Shown in pieces: positions 37,801 through 49,399 of a DNA stretch of 64,000 nt. A program made the translations under genes and the position numbers. The notes beneath the pieces were generated by a model. The model was not told the origin of the DNA. It saw only the letters and a list, made by a program, of their open reading frames with translations, and searched no databases. Numbering within the stretch: position 1 is the stretch's first letter; each line of letters opens with the position of its first letter. The stretch is from Doryteuthis pealeii. Lineage: Eukaryota; Mollusca; Cephalopoda; Myopsida; Loliginidae. The stretch spans positions 40,028,382 to 40,092,381 of the forward strand of contig CM042156.1 of assembly GCA_023376005.1 (NCBI GenBank), written 5' to 3'.

Positions 37801-38862
37801 TAGAAGACCAGACCCGAAGTCCCCAAAGAAGAGCTCCAGACAGAAGATTCCGACCAAGACGCAAGATGTTTAGAAGATGATAACCAAAGACAATCAGAAA
37901 TAGGGCAAAGCCGGTCAGAAAGAAAATACGGGACCAGAGAGTAAGGAAGTAAGAAAGGGTTATGCGACATATGCGCAAGACGCGTGAGATCTGTCCTGGA
38001 AATGAGATGCATAAAATTCTCTGGGACTTTGATATACGGAATCAACCTACATCCCGGCCAGAAGAAGTGAGACTTAAGTAATTGATTAATAAAAAGAAAA
38101 TAACCTGTCGATCTCGTAAATTTTGGCCGTCCTGTCGCCAACGAGTGAGAAAAATGAACAGAAAGCGAATAGATAGTTACAAATATTTGGACCTTGCCAG
38201 AGAAAATTGAAAAAACTGGAACATGAAGGTGACGGCCGTACCCAATTGTAATTGGTGCCTTGAGAACGGTCCCCATAGAATTTGGGTGAAAATGGAAATC
38301 AGAAGAAGATCGGAAACCATCTAAACTACACTTTGTTTTGTTTGTTTTGGTTTTTACGGCATAATACCTCAGTGGGTCATTTAATGCCGATAAAGTTTTG
38401 AAATAAATAATTCTTATGGATAAGACAATTTTTTATGAATACATTTTTTCTATTTACCCATAAGATGGGACCTAACAGGTACTACCACTCCGGGTCAGAG
38501 TGGACCAGGGAGCAATGGTGATGAAGGGGTGCTCCACATTCCCAACCCCAAAACTGTAACTCACCATCAGATAGAGTTTAACGTCATTCCAGGACATGTA
38601 GACCCGCAGCCACCGCCTTCTAAGTCACTCATATGATGAATCTAAACTACATGCATTGTTAAGATCGGCCCAGAATACCTCAGAAGTAGTCCTGGAAGAC
38701 CTGAGGAGACTTGCTGGGGTCACAAGAAGAAAGAAGAAGAGAAGAAGAAGGAAGAAGAAGGCAAGAAAGAAGAAGGCAAGAAAAGAAGGCAGAAGAAGAA
38801 GAAGGAAGAAGAAGAAAAGAAGAGAAGAAGAAGAAGAAGAAAAGAAGAAAAGGAATGGGTTA

Positions 38863-39223
38863 CCAGATAATCCTCGAATGCAACACAGTTGGGGAACTGT
38901 ACTCGGCGGTTGTTCATTATTGTTTCACAACCACGTCATTCCCTCATGGCTAGGTGGGCAGCCGGACAAATCCTCTGTGCAAGCATGGCACTCTCGCACA
39001 TTTAATGACTGTTATTTCCAACGTTTTTGCCTGTCATTGCATTCCCTTCGCCCAAGCTGCCAAATTCGAACATGTCCAGGAAGTGTGGTGGCTTTGACTG
39101 CACTGCTATGTTCATAGGCTCAACAAGAGCCATGGCTGCTATCCTACATCTTCTCCCCTTGGAAGTACTGCAATCAAATGCACCAAGGCATAGCACCGAC
39201 GTTGCAATGACAGCAGGCAAGCA
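38863..39223 (-). pseudogene. Error-ridden inverted copy (B) of two-module exon 50323
   Basis: The minus strand contains the cysteine-module exon with scattered one-base errors. Its donor side abuts an imperfect (TTC)n tract, as in C. Confidence 0.65.
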
Positions 39224-41821
39224 CTCTCGCAACATGATAAAAATGATAGAGTGGGTTTTGAAACATATATATATATATGTATATATAAATATAACCTATA
39301 TACATGTAGGAATTTAAACGAAAATGCGACGATCTGGTTTAACAAATGTTTATTTTTTATTCTGTTTCAAAGGTTTCTGGCCACTTTTTAATGTTTGGGT
39401 GGAAGTTGAATGGATAAGGTCCACCAAGTTCAGTTCCCGAGTACTTTCGCACTTCGAAGCCGCCAATCATCAGGGGTGATGTATTCCAGTTGTTTTTTTT
39501 TTGTTTTTTTTTATTTCCAATACTGGAAGCTGTTTAATATAAACAATTTCCCAAATGCAGTACACACAATTTCTGAACAGTGCCTATAACCCTTTCTCAC
39601 CAATTCTTTCATCCTTCCAGCCTCCAAATTAATATAAAAAAAACTTTGTTAAAATCTGGAATACATCCAAACCCCTGATGATGGCGCTTCGAAGTGCCGA
39701 AATACTCGGAACGTGAACTTTGGGTGGACTTATCCATCAATTCCAACCCGACTTAAAAAGTTGCCAAAAATTGAAAAATCAAAAATAAAATTGTTAAACA
39801 GGAGTATGGTGCCTTTGTTAATTCTACAGTGTATAAAGAAAGAATGCTGCGCGCAAATACACATATACTATTATATAGTGTATATATTATATATATAATA
39901 TAGTATATATATTATAGTATATATATAACACTTTCATGCCCCCCTCCTACTACCTACGCACATTCTACCGAGAAGATACACATACCCTACACAAAGAAAA
40001 ACAACAAAAACTTCAAATAATCGAAGCCTTTAAAATATGATAAACAAAAAAAACCTACCTTAAACAGATAAACTGTTGAATAAGTCGAACACGTTCTTAA
40101 ATGGCTTATAATTTCCGCCTACTCCTCCTTCCACTATCCCCTCCCGCTTCTCAACAACTTGTGCCGCCCTTCCCACAAAAAATATCACGTACTGCATCGC
40201 TCGCGTCGAACCACTACCATTTCTACAACTCCCACAAACCAAAATTGTTATTACGCTCCCACTTCTAATTCCTTGCTACTACTCGTCTGAAGAAACGAGA
40301 CACGAAACCCACATCATCGTTTCCTACCAGATGAGTGACAAACTTGAGTATTGCCGAAAGTGCTAGTTTTTGAAACCTTTGGGAGACTGTTACACCAGTT
40401 ACACCCCACACCAAAAGATTGGCCCGAAATTAGAAAGGATCAACCAAAACTTGTCCCGCCAAGAATTGTGCAGTAAAGTTCAACAAACTTGTATAAGAAG
40501 AAAAAATGCTGCAAAATACACATAGATAGATAGATAGATAGATATGATAGAATGTGGTAATTTTCCGAGTTGAAATAAAGGAAAATAAAAGTGCTCAATT
40601 ATCGGGATGTAAGAGCTGTATGTATCAAATATAAGTGTTTATAACACAGGTTTTTGAAAAACATTTACCTTAGGGGTTTCTGGCTAATGCCATCATCAGA
40701 ATGTGATACCTCTCGTGTTGGTAAGAGCAAAAGTTCCATTCATTCATTTTTAGAATACAAGGTGTGTCAAAAAGTAACAAAAAACATCTCGATACTTTTT
40801 GAACTGAACACACCTTTATATATGTATATGATTATATATATATATAATAATATGTAGGTATATATAGAGGTCAACGATGAAATTTATTGTCACCCATCAA
40901 TTTCGAATATTCTTATCATGTCTCAGAATCTAATGCTCGCAAAATCGCCAAGTGTTTTGCATGTTAATAAGCCAACAAAATAGGAATTAAAACCCAATTT
41001 TTCAAAAGAGATAATACTAATTATATTATATATATATATATTATATAATTAGTATGTAATACTATTATATATATGTGTGTGTGTGTGTGTGTGTTGGTGT
41101 GGTGTGTGTGTTGGAGAGAGAGAGAGAAGAGAGAAGAGAGAGAGAGAGAGAGGAGTTGTGGTGTGTATGGTGTGGAGGCGGGTTAAGGTTAAAATGATTG
41201 GTCGGCATGTGGATTCAGGACTGACATAGGAAAATAGGCACGACAAAACGAACGATTTCCAAATACAAGGACGAGGGTCGTTGCTTTCAAATAATAGCGA
41301 AAATACCTTGAGAAAGATGTACACTTTGAGAAAGGTATAGCATCCAACTATTCTCGCCACCATTGTATGAGTAAAATAGTAGGACGGACCTGAGCTCTTT
41401 ATTCTGTTAGGTAACCAAATCCTAGGAACGGAAAACTTTTTATTACAAAGCTGTTAAGGCTCCGCCTTAGAGAAATTTGTACTTGTGTCATTCCGGGTCC
41501 TGCGAAGGGATCTGGAATTATATATATATATATAATATAGTGATATATATTATATGATATATATGTGTGTGTGGTGGTGGTTGTGTGTGGTGTGGTGTGT
41601 GTGTGTGATGTGTGTGTCAGCTCTAAGTTTAGTAGAAAAACAATTCTAGGAACTTTTGGCTAACCTAAACATAAAAGTGTTTAGTTCAAATCAAAAACTG
41701 TTCATATCATAGGACCATTTCACTATATCTGAAGTTCGATCCCACTGGGTATGGCAGATGGCTCTGAATGTGGCATAAGGCTGAAAGATGATTTAAACAA
41801 CAGACAATAAAGTTTCATTAC

Positions 41822-41967
41822 CTGGTTTGCAAGTTTCCATATTGGTGTGGGTTCCGTTCATTACACAAACGACACTGTTTCTTTTCACATCCGATCTGCT
41901 TACACTTGGGACTTGTCCGGAACAGTTATTATCCGCGATGCCAATCCTGACCAACCCAGAGCAAGTC
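41822..41967 (-). pseudogene. Near-intact inverted copy (B) of module exon 46723
   Basis: On the minus strand the acceptor TTTTTCAG, the module and the donor GTAATG are all visible. It differs from C by only a few bases and indels, far fewer than the A copy. Confidence 0.7.
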
Positions 41968-42993
41968 TGAAAAATGAATTGTAAGAAAAAAAATATTTAG
42001 TTTCTAAAATACATGTTTTCTCACTAAACTTTGGGACCATATGACCTTTAGCGACACCCACTTTGATCTGTCATTCAGAAGACATCGGTTTTTCATTGTA
42101 CACCGTCAAATATCCGGTTTGTTAGGTGGGTTAGGGGTTAGATTAGTAGGATTAGGTGGTTAGGGAGTAGGATTCGGCGTTCGGTTAGTATAATTTTTAA
42201 ATTAAAAGCTCTAAAAATCGTCTGTTAAACAAACAACCGGATATTGACGGTGTATAATGAAAAAGATGTCCTTCGAATCGAGATCAAAAAGGGGTGGCCT
42301 AAAGGGTCATATGATGCCTAACTTGTGTACAGTGTCAAGTGGCGTAATGCGAATTATTGCTGGATGCGACATCGGGCGTAAGTCCGGGATCCAGTCGTGC
42401 AATTAAGTTTGCTTTAGGACTGTTTACCCTCGGATACGTACAACCCCTCATCACCACCCAGCTTGAATGTGGTTAAAAGTATTACTATTATTCCTGGGAA
42501 AGGCAATGAATCCCTCTTCCCCCGTTAAATATAGTACCATTAATGTAGCAAGTTTCTAAGAAGCATGCTTTCCCCGCTCACTCGGTGCGCAGGGGGACGG
42601 ATATCACATGAGTTGTCTGTCAGCCAACTGTGCTCCCTAATCGGTTATCACCCCTGGCAGGTCTTGCCAAACGGCAATCGCGAATCTGGCAACAATCATT
42701 TATATTTTATATTTTTAAAAGACAATCAAAATGCGTATATGTAATAAAATCGATAATTATTGAAAATAATTATAACAAGCACCCGGCAAAATAACGTGCC
42801 CCACGTGGAACACCGTACAGCTGTATTTCAACTTTATAAGTTCTCATCAGCGGTGTATGACCTACGATCCCCCCGATACGATATACATGCCCTAAGCAAA
42901 TTAGTAATTTTCTAATGCTAAAATATAATAGTATATATTTTATAAATTTTAGGAACTATATTTAAAAATGAAGAAATTACAATCCTTTAATAT

Positions 42994-43024
<31 letters not shown>

Positions 43025-43547
43025 AAGATAAATCTAAGTGAGTCAGACGAACCTGACTAAAAGTTTCGCTTAATGCTTTCAAGGGCTAAGATCTCTTGAG
43101 CAGACTAAGTGAAACTTAAGCACTTAGTAGGTTTCGTCTGAACTCATTAGATTTATAGCTTTATTTAATTTGCTCGAGCTTAGGTATTGAGCACTTTTAT
43201 TATTAGCTTTAGCTCTCCTGGGCGGTTTGTATTATGTATATTATATATGACTTATATATATATATATATATGTCATATAAATTGTTTTTTTCTTTTGGCA
43301 AAGATATATGGTCACCAATCGATTATTTTTGTTGTGCGATTATCTTGTCTTTTATTTTTTCCAAAATGTATTCTTTTCTTCCCGGTTTGTGTTTGGTAGT
43401 ATATTTTTACAATCAAACTATTTTGCTGGGTTTTTTCTCACCGCAGCGAGGTTTACCAACAAGGTTTGGTATATGAATAATATATATGATATACGTGATA
43501 TATAATATACTATATATATATATATATTATAGTATGTTTTAACTTAC

Positions 43548-43589
43548 CTATGAATAATTTGGCTTTTATGCATTCCTTGAGTTCAACAT
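43548..43589 (-). CDS. Small 42-base exon of the same gene, seen only in inverted copy B
   Basis: Read on the minus strand, an acceptor ending TTTTGCAG is followed by 42 bases and the donor GTAAGT. The length is 14 codons and the phase is 1-1, matching the other exons. It encodes VELKECIKAKLFI with one cysteine. Because B is an inverted copy of the + strand gene, the exon belongs upstream of exon 46723 in the true gene. The noisy forward copy A retains recognisable pieces (GTTGAACTCAAGG at about 23645, followed by a GGGTAAGT-like donor). In the clean copy C only a possible remnant of its 3' edge and donor is visible near 45205-45230, where a Helitron body is joined. Support is splice sites and phase only, so this is less certain than the module exons. 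Confidence 0.5.
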
Positions 43590-43771
43590 CTGCAAAACTA
43601 GATAATGACATGAATAGATTTAATTTTTGAGAAAAGATTGCCCATGTATAGAGACTGAAATCTGTAAAATGCCAACTATTGAATAACATAGTAAGTAAGC
43701 CTTATTTTGCAAACATTCGCTCTTATACTGCATTTGATCCAAACTTTTTCTTTTTAGCGTAAGGCCCTAGG

Positions 43772-43772
43772 N
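43772..43772. other. Single ambiguous base (n), likely assembly join
   Basis: This is the only n in the window. It lies about 180 bases beyond the small exon at the end of inverted copy B and just before a CT-rich tract, where sequence quality changes back to clean. Confidence 0.7.
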
Positions 43773-43789
43773 TTATACTCATCTGTGTC

Positions 43790-43962
43790 TCTGTCTCTCT
43801 CTCTCTCTGCTCTGTCTCCTCTCTCTGTCTCTCTGTCTCTCTCTCTCTGTCTCTGTCTCTCTCTCTCTGTCTCTGTCTTCTCTCTTTCTCTGTCTGTCTG
43901 TCTGTTCTGTCTGTCTCTCTCTCTCTCTCACACACACACTCTTCTCTCTCTCTCTCTCTTGT
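43790..43962. repeat. (CT)n / (CTGT)n microsatellite
   Basis: A long pyrimidine tract with a short CA run. All frames here are artefacts. Confidence 0.9.
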
Positions 43963-44051
43963 GTAGCCATACTGTTGCCAAGTTCCTGGATTCTTGCAAC
44001 GATCCCCAATCTGTACCCATTGGTGACCCATACATTCGGACTTGATCATAA
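43940..44051 (-). other. Possible exon on minus strand (KSECMGHQW...), unproven
   Basis: After an acceptor-like TTTTGCATAG the minus strand reads KSECMGHQWVQIGDRC with phase-1 start, but no donor is visible before the GA repeat. The + strand alternative, VAKFLDSC, resembles exon 5028 yet lacks the phase and later cysteines. Either may be chance. Confidence 0.2.
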
Positions 44052-44096
44052 CTATGCAAAATTTAGTAAATTATTCAGGTGCCACATAGAGTATAA

Positions 44097-44495
44097 CTAG
44101 CAGCGGCTACCCGGCGTTGCCTGGGTAGAGGGAATTTTTAAAAGTTAGTCCCGCAGATCCATTATTACTGGATCGTGTGTTGAATCCTCGTGGAATGCTT
44201 CATTAACATCTCTATGTAAAAACAAAAGACGTTGCGTTGATCCAGCCACTCTGAAAATAAAAATTAATGTCTACTATTTTAAAATATTAAATTCAAAAAC
44301 AATCTATGTTATTATCATTTAAATTTTATTTTTTTAGTATCTTCTCTAATATAAATCAAACGTTCATTATTTTTGCTCAGAAACCAAGAACTGGTGATAT
44401 TTAATGTGTATATATATTTACTTTGTCATTAATTGTTTTATTTTCGAAGTTTCCTCCGGACATACACATGCACACAACTGCCCTTTATATATGTA
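44097..44495 (-). mobile_element. Helitron-like element, minus strand, unit 1 of 3
   Basis: On the minus strand it ends with a hairpin (CTACCCAGGC... GCCGGGTAG), a six-base spacer and CTAG before T. Confidence 0.65.
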
Positions 44496-44892
44496 CTAGC
44501 AGTGGCTACCCGGCTTCGCCTGGGTAGAGGGGGATTTTTTAAGTTAGTCCCGCAGATCCATTATTACTGAATCGTGAGTTGAATCCTCGTGGGATACCCC
44601 ATTTAAATCCCTATGTAAAAAAATAGACCTTGCATTGATCCAGCTACTCTGAAAAGAAATGTTAATGTCTACTATCTAAAATATTATATGAAAACAAAAT
44701 CCATGCTGTTATCATTTAAACTTTATTCTTAATTATCTTCCAAATATAAATCAAATCGCTATTATTTTTACTCAAAAACCAAGCCCTGGTGATAGTGAAT
44801 ATATGTATATATATTTACGTTGTCGTTAATTGTTTTATTTTCGGAGTTTCCTCCGGATATATAGATTCACGCAACTTCCCTTTATATATGTA
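44496..44892 (-). mobile_element. Helitron-like element, minus strand, unit 2 of 3
   Basis: Same hairpin and CTAG terminus as unit 1. It is joined head-to-tail with no spacer and is 397 bases long. Confidence 0.65.
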
Positions 44893-45205
44893 TTGAAGTG
44901 GCTACCTGGCATCGCCTTGGTAGAGGGGGATTTTTTTAAACTTAGTCTCGCAGATCCATTATTACTTATCGCAAGTTAGATCCTCACTGGATGCCCCATA
45001 AAATCCCCACGTAAATATATAACAATATGGTAAGAAATTTTAATTCAATAATTTACAATAAAAAAAATACAATATAAATGTGGCGAATAATTCAATCAAT
45101 CAACATCATATTTCAATTACCTTTCTGTTACTATACAAATTCTAATTTTTAAATATCTTCCAATATATAAATAAAATCTTCATTATTTTTGCTCAAAAAT
45201 CAATT
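44893..45205 (-). mobile_element. Helitron-like element, minus strand, unit 3 of 3 (CTAG lost)
   Basis: The body matches units 1 and 2; the terminal CTAG is mutated. Its far end is cut at about 45205 where the clean copy C begins. Confidence 0.55.
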
Positions 45206-46019
45206 ATCTAGGTAAGTAAAACACTTATATATATATATATATAATATATATATAATATATATATATATTAATATACCAAATACTTGTTGGTAAATCCTCG
45301 CGTGGAGAAAAAAACCCAGCAAAATAGGTATGATTGCTAAAAATATACTACCAAACATCAACCCGGGAAGAAAAAGATTTTTTTTGGAAAAAATAAAAGA
45401 TCAAGATAATCGTAACCAACAAAAAATAAAATCGATGGGACAATATCTTTGCCAAAAGAAAATAAACAATTTATATACATTATATAGTTATATATAAGAT
45501 TATATAGATATACATACCAAACCCGCAGGAGACTAAAGCTAATAGTAAAAGTGCTCAATAACCTAAGTAGAGCAAAATAATAAAGATAAATCTAATAGGG
45601 GTCAGGACAAACCTTACTAAAAGTTTCGCTTCAGACTAGCCCTGAATACATTAGCGAAAACTTTTAGTAGCGTTCGTCTGACTCATTAGATTTATCTTTA
45701 TATTATATATATAATATATATATATTATATATATATATATATAATAAAATAATTTGATAATTTGCTTTGAAAGCATTGTATGAAAGATTTAGTTTATTAT
45801 TTATATTTTGAGGCAATTCACAATGCGTATATTCGAGCGGGGGAGATCGTTAGGTATACACCGCTGATGAGACTTAAGTAAAGTTAAACAGCTGTACGCG
45901 TGTTCCACGTGGGGCAGCGTTTTTCGCCGGCGTTTGCTGTTATAATTATCTTCAATAATTATCGAATGTTATACGATAATACGCATTTTGATTGTCTTAA
46001 AAATATAAAATATAATGAA

Positions 46020-46345
46020 TTGTGCAGATTCTGGATGCCGTTTGGAAGACCTGCCAGGGGTGATAACCGATAGGGACAGTTGGTGACAGAAAGTCATGTG
46101 ATATCCGTGCCCTCAGCGCATGCCTTCTTAGAAACTTGTACCATTAATGGTACTATTTAACTGGGGGAAGAGTGGATTCATGCCTTTCCCAGGAATAATA
46201 GTAATACTATTTAACACATAACTGGGTGATGAGGGGGTTTGTACGTATCCCGAGGGTAACAGTCCGAAAGCAAACTTAATTGCACGACTGGAGTCCGGAC
46301 TTACGCCGATGTCGCAATCCAGCATATTCGCCATTACGCCACTAT
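46020..46345 (-). mobile_element. tRNA-derived SINE, family 4, inverted
   Basis: The reverse complement begins GTGGCGTAATGGCGAATATG (box A-like), passes the GACTCCAGTCGTGCAATTAAG segment and ends GCAGGTCTTCC. Copies occur in A (24720-25100) and B (42350-42680), and a relative at 62840. Confidence 0.65.
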
Positions 46346-46361
46346 ACACTGTACAAAGTTA

Positions 46362-46660
46362 GGACCATATGACCTTTAGGCACCCTTTTTTGATCTCAAT
46401 TCAAAAGGACATCTTTTTCATTTACACCGTCAATATCCGGTTGTTTGTTAACAGACGATTTTTAGAGTTTTTTTAAAATTATAAAACTAACCCCGAACCC
46501 GAACCCTAACCCTAACCCTAACCCTTAACCTAATCCCTAACCCTAATTCTAACCCCTAACCCCAAACCCCTAACAAAAAAACCGGATATTGACGGTGTAA
46601 ATGAAAAACATGTCTTTCTGAATTGAGATCAAAAAGGGGTGCCTAAAGGTCATATGGTCC
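46362..46660. mobile_element. Fold-back element, 299 bp, telomere-like core, 8-bp target duplication
   Basis: Inverted arms GGACCATATGACC... / ...GGTCATATGGTCC of about 95 bases flank a core of CCCTAA-type repeats (46490-46570). CAAAGTTA is duplicated at 46354-46361 and 46661-46668. Confidence 0.9.
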
Positions 46661-46722
46661 CAAAGTTAGAGAAAACATGATTTTAGAAACTAAATATTGT
46701 TTTTTTCTAAATTCATTTTCAG

Positions 46723-46866
46723 GACTTGCTCTGGTTGGTCAGGATTGCATCACGGATAATAACTGTCCGGACAAGTCCAAGTGTAAGCAGATCGGATGTG
46801 AAAAGAAACAGTGTCGTTGTGTAAATGGAACGGCACCCACACCAAATATGGAAACTTGCAAACCAG
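46723..46866 (+). CDS. Exon: single 7-cysteine EB/EGF-like module
   Basis: This exon is 144 bases (48 codons), phase 1-1, with acceptor ATTTTCAG and donor GTAATG. The peptide contains LVGQDC and then the spacing C-x5-C-x5-C-x4-C-x4-C-x-C-x12-C, ending METC. The same spacing is seen in exons 5028 and 57773. It carries one sequon (NGT), in the last loop. A fold-back element with an 8-base target duplication ends about 60 bases before the acceptor. Damaged copies occur at about 25573 (A) and 41967-41822 on the minus strand (B); only this one is intact. The seven cysteines leave one without an obvious partner inside the module. Confidence 0.9.
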
Positions 46867-47199
46867 GTAATGAAACTTATTGTCTTGTTTAAATCTCTTC
46901 AAGCCTGTATGCCACATTCAACCATTTGCCATACCCAGTGCGGATCGAACTCAATACTAGTGGAAATGAGTCTATGATAGAACAGTTTCGATTTAGAATA
47001 ACACTTTTATGTTTAGGCGAGCCAAAAGTTCCTAGAATGTTTTCTACTTAAATATAGAAACCTGAACACAACACACACACAACACACACACATTATATAT
47101 ATAGATATATATTACCAGACCCGTCTCGCAGGACCCGGATATGACACAAAGTCAATTTCTTAAGCTAACAGATTTGTATAAAAGTTTTCCTTGATTCTT

Positions 47200-47692
47200 G
47201 AAGGCTATCACAATGCCAGGTGTTAAGAAAAAATAACTGTAACAAGGTCTTGTGTGTTTAACCTGTAATTTATTCTTAATATTAATATTTTCTGACAAAA
47301 TCTATCGCCCTCCACGGGAACTGAATAGTTGTCGGTCTTATTATGCATTTTTAGTTAAATGAATCTTTTTTTTTAAAAAGTTACAGCATGTATTTTTATA
47401 AACTGATATTCTCTGTTGCCATGTTTAACGCGAATGCCCTTTTTTGTTATATATATATATATATACTATTATATATATAATATATATATATATCATATAT
47501 ATTCAGCAAAAATACTACCAAACGTGTTTCATATTATTAGTAACATAAGCAGTAATAAAAAAGCAGCTCAATAAATTTCGTAAAATATAGACCATTTATA
47601 GTTGTCGAAAAACATTTTTCTCTCGACCACGCGTTCAGTGTTCAGGAGAACACCGAAACCATGGTAGGGAAAAAAAATTTTTTTTCGACAAC

Positions 47693-47733
<41 letters not shown>

Positions 47734-48450
47734 GACCTTATTTCAAAATTATAGCGTTCTCTGTGCCAAACCGAGCAGGTATAACATTCTGATGATTCTA
47801 TCATTTGTTTCTGCCTTAAAATCCTCCCAGTTAATAATATGTAACAAAAAAAAAACGAACCAAATAAAGGTTTGAGAGAGAGAAACCGAATAAAAAATTC
47901 TGTTATAATCCAGAAAAAAAACTTTTTTTTTTTTTTTGTATACTTACTTTTTTTTTTTTCAGCAAGTGTTATTTTTTTTCTCTGCTAAATAGATCCTTGA
48001 ACAAAAAACGGCTTTTTGCTTATTTGGACTGACAAGTTCTTATAAAAAGAATTTCTCTTTTGCAGAGCTGCTACAATTTTCTCGTAATCCGGATGTTGCA
48101 GTTTCGAATTTCAGTGTAGCTTGGTTCACTTTTTTTTTCCTTTTTAGGTTCGATTACTTCATGAAGTTCTTTTTAGAGTCTTTTGGGAGACCCTTAATCG
48201 TCTCTTCCAAGTTTTGTGTCGTTACAAATCAATAGTTGTATGTGAAGTCTTTTGAATTCTGCTTTGCTGGTGTTGTTATTGTAAACGATAAACCAGCATA
48301 AATTACTTCGAATCCTCATCGCCAGTTTGTTGTGAGGTTTTAGGGGGTCAAATAAGAACAAAACAACGGGTAACAAATGTAGGAAAATGTATTAACAGAA
48401 AGTAGACAAATACAATACAGAGAAGTGGAAATTACGTCCGACAAATAGCC
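47200..48450. other. Segment of C not matched in copies A and B
   Basis: C departs from A and B after TTTTCC near 47195 and rejoins near 48450 (CCAGAAACCTAAGG). It contains (TA)n tracts and a short inverted pair around 47590-47700 but no exon. A and B hold SINE body plus other sequence here instead. Confidence 0.55.
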
Positions 48451-48575
48451 AGAAACCTAAGGTAAATGTTTTCAAAAACCTCTGTATAAACACTTATATT
48501 TAATAAATACAGCTCTTACATTCGTAATTGAGCACTTTATTTTCCTTTATTTCAACTCGGAAAAATTACCAATCA

Positions 48576-48576
<1 letters not shown>

Positions 48577-48650
<74 letters not shown>
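48577..48650. repeat. (ATCT)n then (AT)n microsatellite
   Basis: Simple repeat at the second point where C departs from A and B. Confidence 0.9.
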
Positions 48651-48653
<3 letters not shown>

Positions 48654-49046
48654 TTATTTAACTCACCAATACAAAGTTCGTCTTACTAATGGTTTCAGAT
48701 GTTTATCCGTCATCAGAGACGTTGACTTTTTGAAAAAATTGAAAAAATTGGACAGTTTTTAAACTCGTGCCTCGTGTGAACGCGATCCGTCATTCGCTCT
48801 TGCGTTTGCGTTATTCACTCACTGGCGTTCCTATTTGTCGTCAGTGAGTTCGTGTGTTTTTATGATGATTTTTTTTTTGTGTGTGTGCGCGTTTTATATT
48901 TATGTGTGAATTCCTAAATATGGGCGGTCTGAGGTTTTCGTTAGTCCAATTCCATATCAAAAAAATATTTCTGTGTGGGCATGCTCTAAATATTTCCATT
49001 TTATTATTAAAAAAAAACATGTTCTGAGCTAATCCTTGCAGAAAAA

Positions 49047-49093
<47 letters not shown>

Positions 49094-49154
49094 TATTATA
49101 TATATAAAAGTAATTGGTAATTTGCTTGAAGCATTGTTAAGTATGTTATAATAA

Positions 49155-49395
49155 TAATAAATTCGAAGGCAATACATGCGTAAAAAATAAAGACAAAAAG
49201 ATGTTTTATATGTCTAATCGATTTCAAAGCAAAGCTTTATCATCAGAGATTTTTTCAGAAATGACGTGCTTATAAGTACGTCATTTCTGAAATTAAACTC
49301 TGATGATAAAGCTTTGCTTTGAAATCGATTAGACATATAAAACATCTTTTTGTCTTTATTTTTTACGCATTGTATTACCTTCGAATTTCATTATT
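49155..49395. mobile_element. Fold-back element, about 240 bp
   Basis: Two arms of about 110 bases (TTCGAAGGCAATAC..., AAGACAAAAAGATG, CAAAGCAAAGC) are near-perfect inverted copies around TGACGTGCTTATAAGTACGTC. Confidence 0.75.
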
Positions 49396-49399
49396 ATAT

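Larger units (their letters stand above)
34136..43541 (-). repeat. Noisy inverted copy B of the same locus, mirror image of A
   Basis: Reverse-complemented, this stretch follows the same landmarks from the giant exon (about C 55,167) back to the small exon at 43,548. The turn from A to B at about 34,135 has essentially no spacer. B has fewer errors than A but still many one-base indels. A and B share two stretches that differ from C (see 47200-48450 and 48600-50250), so they derive from the same molecule or haplotype. Confidence 0.8.

Noticed and set aside
23640..43589. Extra exon copies as paralogous genes or a tandem gene cluster
   Set aside because: Copies in A and B contain dense one-base errors and mirror each other around 34.1 kb; a sequencing or assembly artefact explains them better.
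43974..44045. VAKFLDSC as a further EB/EGF module exon on the + strand
   Set aside because: Only the first few residues resemble exon 5028; phase is wrong, later cysteines are absent and a stop follows.
46490..46570. True telomere or chromosome end
   Set aside because: The CCCTAA repeats are short, imperfect and enclosed in a fold-back element with target duplications.
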